NCBI GenBank assembly: GCA_021801945.1
Contig: JAKABE010000154.1
Coordinates: forward strand, 1 to 7,360
DNA from: Acidobacteriota bacterium
GTDB lineage: Bacteria; Acidobacteriota; Terriglobia; Terriglobales; Acidobacteriaceae
Reading direction: 5' to 3'
DNA: 7,360 nucleotides
Position numbers and translations under genes: made by a program. The notes under the pieces were generated by a model. It ran no database searches and was not told where the DNA came from. It was given only the letters and a program-made list of their open reading frames with translations. Positions 4,799 through 7,360 of this stretch are shown in pieces; positions within the stretch are counted from its first letter, which is position 1; each line of letters begins with the position of its first letter.

Positions 4799-7360
4799 AT
4801 GCAGATTTCGGTCTACTCTTTGTTGGGCGCAAGCATGCTCGCGCTCGCGGTAGCTTGGCTCTTCGCTCGTCACGCGCTGGGCTGCGGTATCGGCGCTACC
4901 CTCACGCACCATCTCTTCGCCCGAAGCTGCCAGGCAGCCATCCCCGCACCTAAAAGCACCAGCCGCTTCGCTCGTCGCTGGGGAAGATTGACCGTCGTCT
5001 GCTCGGCGCTGTTCCTACTCGGTCGCGGCGCGGCTTTGGCTGCGCCTGCGGAGCAAGTCGGGGGCGAAGCCAATCTCCAGCTTCCAGACTTGACGCAAGT
5101 CCATTTCCTCGGGGCAAACGGCTTCAACGGCCACAGCCTGCTGATGTTCGGGCCGCTCTTTTGCTTGCTCGGGATGCTCTTCGGCCTCTTCATGTATATC
5201 CACCTCAAAGGCCTGCCGGTGCATCAAGCGATGAAGGACGTCTCGCAATTGATCTGGGAAACCTGCAAGACCTATCTGATCAATCAGGGCAAATTCCTGC
5301 TCCTCCTCTGGTCCTTTATTGCCGTCGTCATCCTCGTCTACTTCGCCGTGCTGCTCCACTTCAGCGCCCTGCGAGTCGTCATCATCCTCGCCTTCAGCGT
5401 GCTAGGCATGGCCGGCAGCTATTTTGTGGCCTGGTTTGGCATTCGGGTAAATACCCTGGCCAACTCCCGCGGCGCCTGGGCTGCTCTGGGCGGCAATGCC
5501 TATCGTGCCTTCACCGTTCCGCTCAAATCGGGTATGAGCATCGGCATGATGCTCATCTCCATTGAACTGCTGATGATGTTCAGCATCATCCTCTTTGTTC
5601 CCGGCGGTTATGCGGGGCCCTGTTTCATCGGCTTCGCCATCGGCGAGTCGCTCGGCGCCGCCACCCTCCGTCTGGCCGGCGGCATCTTCACCAAGATTGC
5701 CGACATCGGCGCCGACCTCATGAAGATCGTCTTCCACGTCAAAGAAGACGACGCCCGTAACCCCGGCGTCATCGCCGACTGCACCGGCGACAATGCCGGC
5801 GACTCGGTCGGCCCCACCGCCGACGGCTTTGAGACCTACGGCGTAGTCCAGGTCGCCCTCATCGCTTTCATCATCCTGGGTGCGAAGACCGCTCATGACA
5901 AAGTCGAACTGCTCGTCTGGCTCTTTGCCGTGCGCGTGGCCATGCTCGTGGCCGCGGTTGTCGGCTATTACATCAACGAGCTCATCGCCAAGGTGCAATA
6001 CGGCAAGGCCGAGGAATTCAACTTCGAATCGCCCCTCACCTCGCTCGTCTGGATCACCTCCATCGTCACCATTGCCGCCACCTATCCGGTCACCTATGTC
6101 CTGCTTTCCGATCTAGGTGGCGACCCCACGCTCTGGTGGAAGCTCGCCACCATCACCTCCTGTGGCACCATCGCCGGGGCTCTCATTCCCGAGCTGGTCA
6201 AAGTGTTTACGTCAACCAAGGCCAAACACGTGCAAGAGGTCGTGGCCTCGGCCAAGGAGGGCGGAGCAGCTCTCGGCCTTCTCTCCGGTTTTGTCTCCGG
6301 GAATTACTCCGCCTACTACTTGGGGCTGGCGGTCATCGTCCTGATGGCCATTGGCTATGGAATCAGTACCGCGGGGTTCGAGCAGATCATTCTCGCCTCG
6401 CCCATGTTCGCCTTCGGCCTCGTCGCCTTCGGCTTCCTGGGCATGGGACCGGTGACCATTGCCGTCGATTCGTTTGGCCCGGTGACCGACAACGCCCAAT
6501 CCATCTACGAACTCTCGCTCATTGAGAACGTCCCCGGTGTCCGCGAGGAAGTGAAGAAGCAGTACGGCGTGGAAGTGGACTTCGAGCGCGCCAAGAGAAC
6601 CCTGGAGGCGGCCGATGGCGCGGGCAACACCTTCAAAGCCAGCGCCAAGCCTGTGCTCATCGGCACCGCCGTCGTGGGCGCCACCACGCTCATCTTCGCC
6701 ACCATCATGGCGCTCACCAACTCGCTCACCCAGAACGTCAGCAAGCTTTCGCTTCTCCACGCCCCGTTCCTGCTCGGCCTCATCACCGGCGGCGCGGTCA
6801 TTTACTGGTTTACCGGCGCTTCCACGCAGGCCGTAACCACGGGCGCCTACCGCGCTGTGGAGTTCATCAAGCGCAATATCCATATTGAGGGGACCGAGAA
6901 AGCCTCTACAGAAGACAGCAAAAAGGTGGTAGCCATCTGCACCCGCTACGCGCAAAGCGGAATGCTCACCATCTTCATCTCTCTGTTCTTTGCCGCCCTG
7001 GCCTTTGCCTTCCTCGATCCCTTCTTCTTCGTCGGCTACCTGATCTCCATCGCCGCCTTCGGCCTCTACGCGGCCATCTTCCTGGCCAACGCCGGAGGAG
7101 CATGGGACAACGCCAAGAAAATCGTCGAAGTCGACCTGCAGGAGAAAGGAACGCCTCTGCATGAGGCCACGGTCGTCGGCGATCTGGTCGGCGATCCCTT
7201 CAAGGACACCGCCGCCGTAGCCCTCAACCCGGTCATCAAGTTCACCACCCTCTTTGGCCTGCTGGCCGTCGAGCTGGCGGTGCAGATGGCGCATACCAGC
7301 GGCGCGTTTTGGACCCATCTGCTGGCAGCCGTCTTCTTCGTCATATCCTTCTTCTTCGTC
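4799..7360 (+). CDS. hppA: Membrane-bound ion-translocating pyrophosphatase (cut by window edge)
   Basis: The frame is open from the ATG at 4799 to the right edge, giving 854 residues with only a short C-terminus missing. Membrane pyrophosphatases hydrolyse PPi and pump H+ or Na+ across the membrane. The active-site series is present: IADIGADLMK (301-309; Asp302, Asp306, Lys309), EDD (316-318), IADCTGDNAGDSVGPTAD (325-342), GPVTDNAQS (560-568), NAGGAWDNAKK (764-774) and GDLVGDPFKDT (794-804). Many hydrophobic helices lie between them. Lys613 in GNTFKASAK sits where Lys marks potassium-independent enzymes. The version GADLMKIVF, in place of the usual GADLVGKVE, places it in a divergent mPPase group. 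I recall that group as including Na+-regulated H+ pumps, so ion choice stays open. Residues 1-56, with an extra hydrophobic segment (about 5-23), precede a second signal-like segment (57-81). Typical enzymes have about 700 residues. Confidence 0.95.
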   Translation, partial: MQISVYSLLGASMLALAVAWLFARHALGCGIGATLTHHLFARSCQAAIPAPKSTSRFARRWGRLTVVCSALFLLGRGAALAAPAEQVGGEANLQLPDLTQVHFLGANGFNGHSLLMFGPLFCLLGMLFGLFMYIHLKGLPVHQAMKDVSQLIWETCKTYLINQGKFLLLLWSFIAVVILVYFAVLLHFSALRVVIILAFSVLGMAGSYFVAWFGIRVNTLANSRGAWAALGGNAYRAFTVPLKSGMSIGMMLISIELLMMFSIILFVPGGYAGPCFIGFAIGESLGAATLRLAGGIFTKIADIGADLMKIVFHVKEDDARNPGVIADCTGDNAGDSVGPTADGFETYGVVQVALIAFIILGAKTAHDKVELLVWLFAVRVAMLVAAVVGYYINELIAKVQYGKAEEFNFESPLTSLVWITSIVTIAATYPVTYVLLSDLGGDPTLWWKLATITSCGTIAGALIPELVKVFTSTKAKHVQEVVASAKEGGAALGLLSGFVSGNYSAYYLGLAVIVLMAIGYGISTAGFEQIILASPMFAFGLVAFGFLGMGPVTIAVDSFGPVTDNAQSIYELSLIENVPGVREEVKKQYGVEVDFERAKRTLEAADGAGNTFKASAKPVLIGTAVVGATTLIFATIMALTNSLTQNVSKLSLLHAPFLLGLITGGAVIYWFTGASTQAVTTGAYRAVEFIKRNIHIEGTEKASTEDSKKVVAICTRYAQSGMLTIFISLFFAALAFAFLDPFFFVGYLISIAAFGLYAAIFLANAGGAWDNAKKIVEVDLQEKGTPLHEATVVGDLVGDPFKDTAAVALNPVIKFTTLFGLLAVELAVQMAHTSGAFWTHLLAAVFFVISFFFV

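Noticed and set aside
6212..7318. A 368-codon open frame on the minus strand opposite the pyrophosphatase gene
   Set aside because: It is the antisense of a well-supported gene, with Gly/Glu/Asp/Arg-rich low-complexity content and no recognisable domain. It arises from the GC-rich third positions of the real gene.
1..7360. CRISPR array, tRNA or rRNA gene, or complete insertion sequence
   Set aside because: No regularly spaced repeats, tRNA-like folds, rRNA segments or transposase genes were seen anywhere in the window.

Overview
The window looks like a piece of a GC-rich acidobacterial chromosome (Terriglobia/Koribacter-type). The best evidence is a PadR regulator whose stop overlaps, as ATGA, the start of a typical N-terminus of an ADOP-type permease. 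This pairing is characteristic of Acidobacteria. A HOGA1-like aldolase and a palindromic intergenic repeat cluster fit the same picture. The assignment is inference from family knowledge; no search was run.

Layout, left to right. (1) On the minus strand, running off the left edge, is the N-terminal third of a secreted sialate O-acetylesterase-like SGNH hydrolase (1-572). Upstream of it lie three consecutive GC-rich palindromes (594-681). (2) From 751 to about 2230 is a rearranged accessory stretch, all on the minus strand. It holds an orphan 3' tail of an aldolase gene, a vapBC toxin-antitoxin pair, a 44-codon stump of an ADOP permease, and a PadR regulator with a tandem operator. The aldolase tail is 84% identical, without gaps, to the tail of the intact aldolase gene at 2319-3383. 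The two truncation points on either side of vapBC share the 7-bp word CGCTAAC. (3) The intact aldolase gene (2319-3383, minus) diverges from a small four-helix membrane protein (3506-4012, plus). (4) A helix-turn-helix/Mop-domain putative molybdate-responsive regulator (4083-4475, minus) diverges across about 320 bp from a membrane-bound pyrophosphatase gene (4799 to beyond the right edge, plus). That intergenic region has a perfect 8-bp inverted repeat and three copies of the half-site ATGCAA/TTGCAT.

How the genes work together. VapB and VapC are a coupled antitoxin/toxin operon, and VapB probably represses it through the TATATCA repeats in its promoter. PadR probably represses its own promoter. 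Its usual permease partner is cut off after 44 residues, so any remaining role would be autoregulation or action elsewhere. The pyrophosphatase couples PPi hydrolysis to ion pumping; its sequence suggests a potassium-independent, divergent mPPase. The Mop-domain protein is the only regulator next to it, but no link is proven.

I see no convincing new multi-gene system. The most unusual part is the rearrangement scar at 751-2230, followed by the shared half-sites in the Mop/pyrophosphatase intergenic region.
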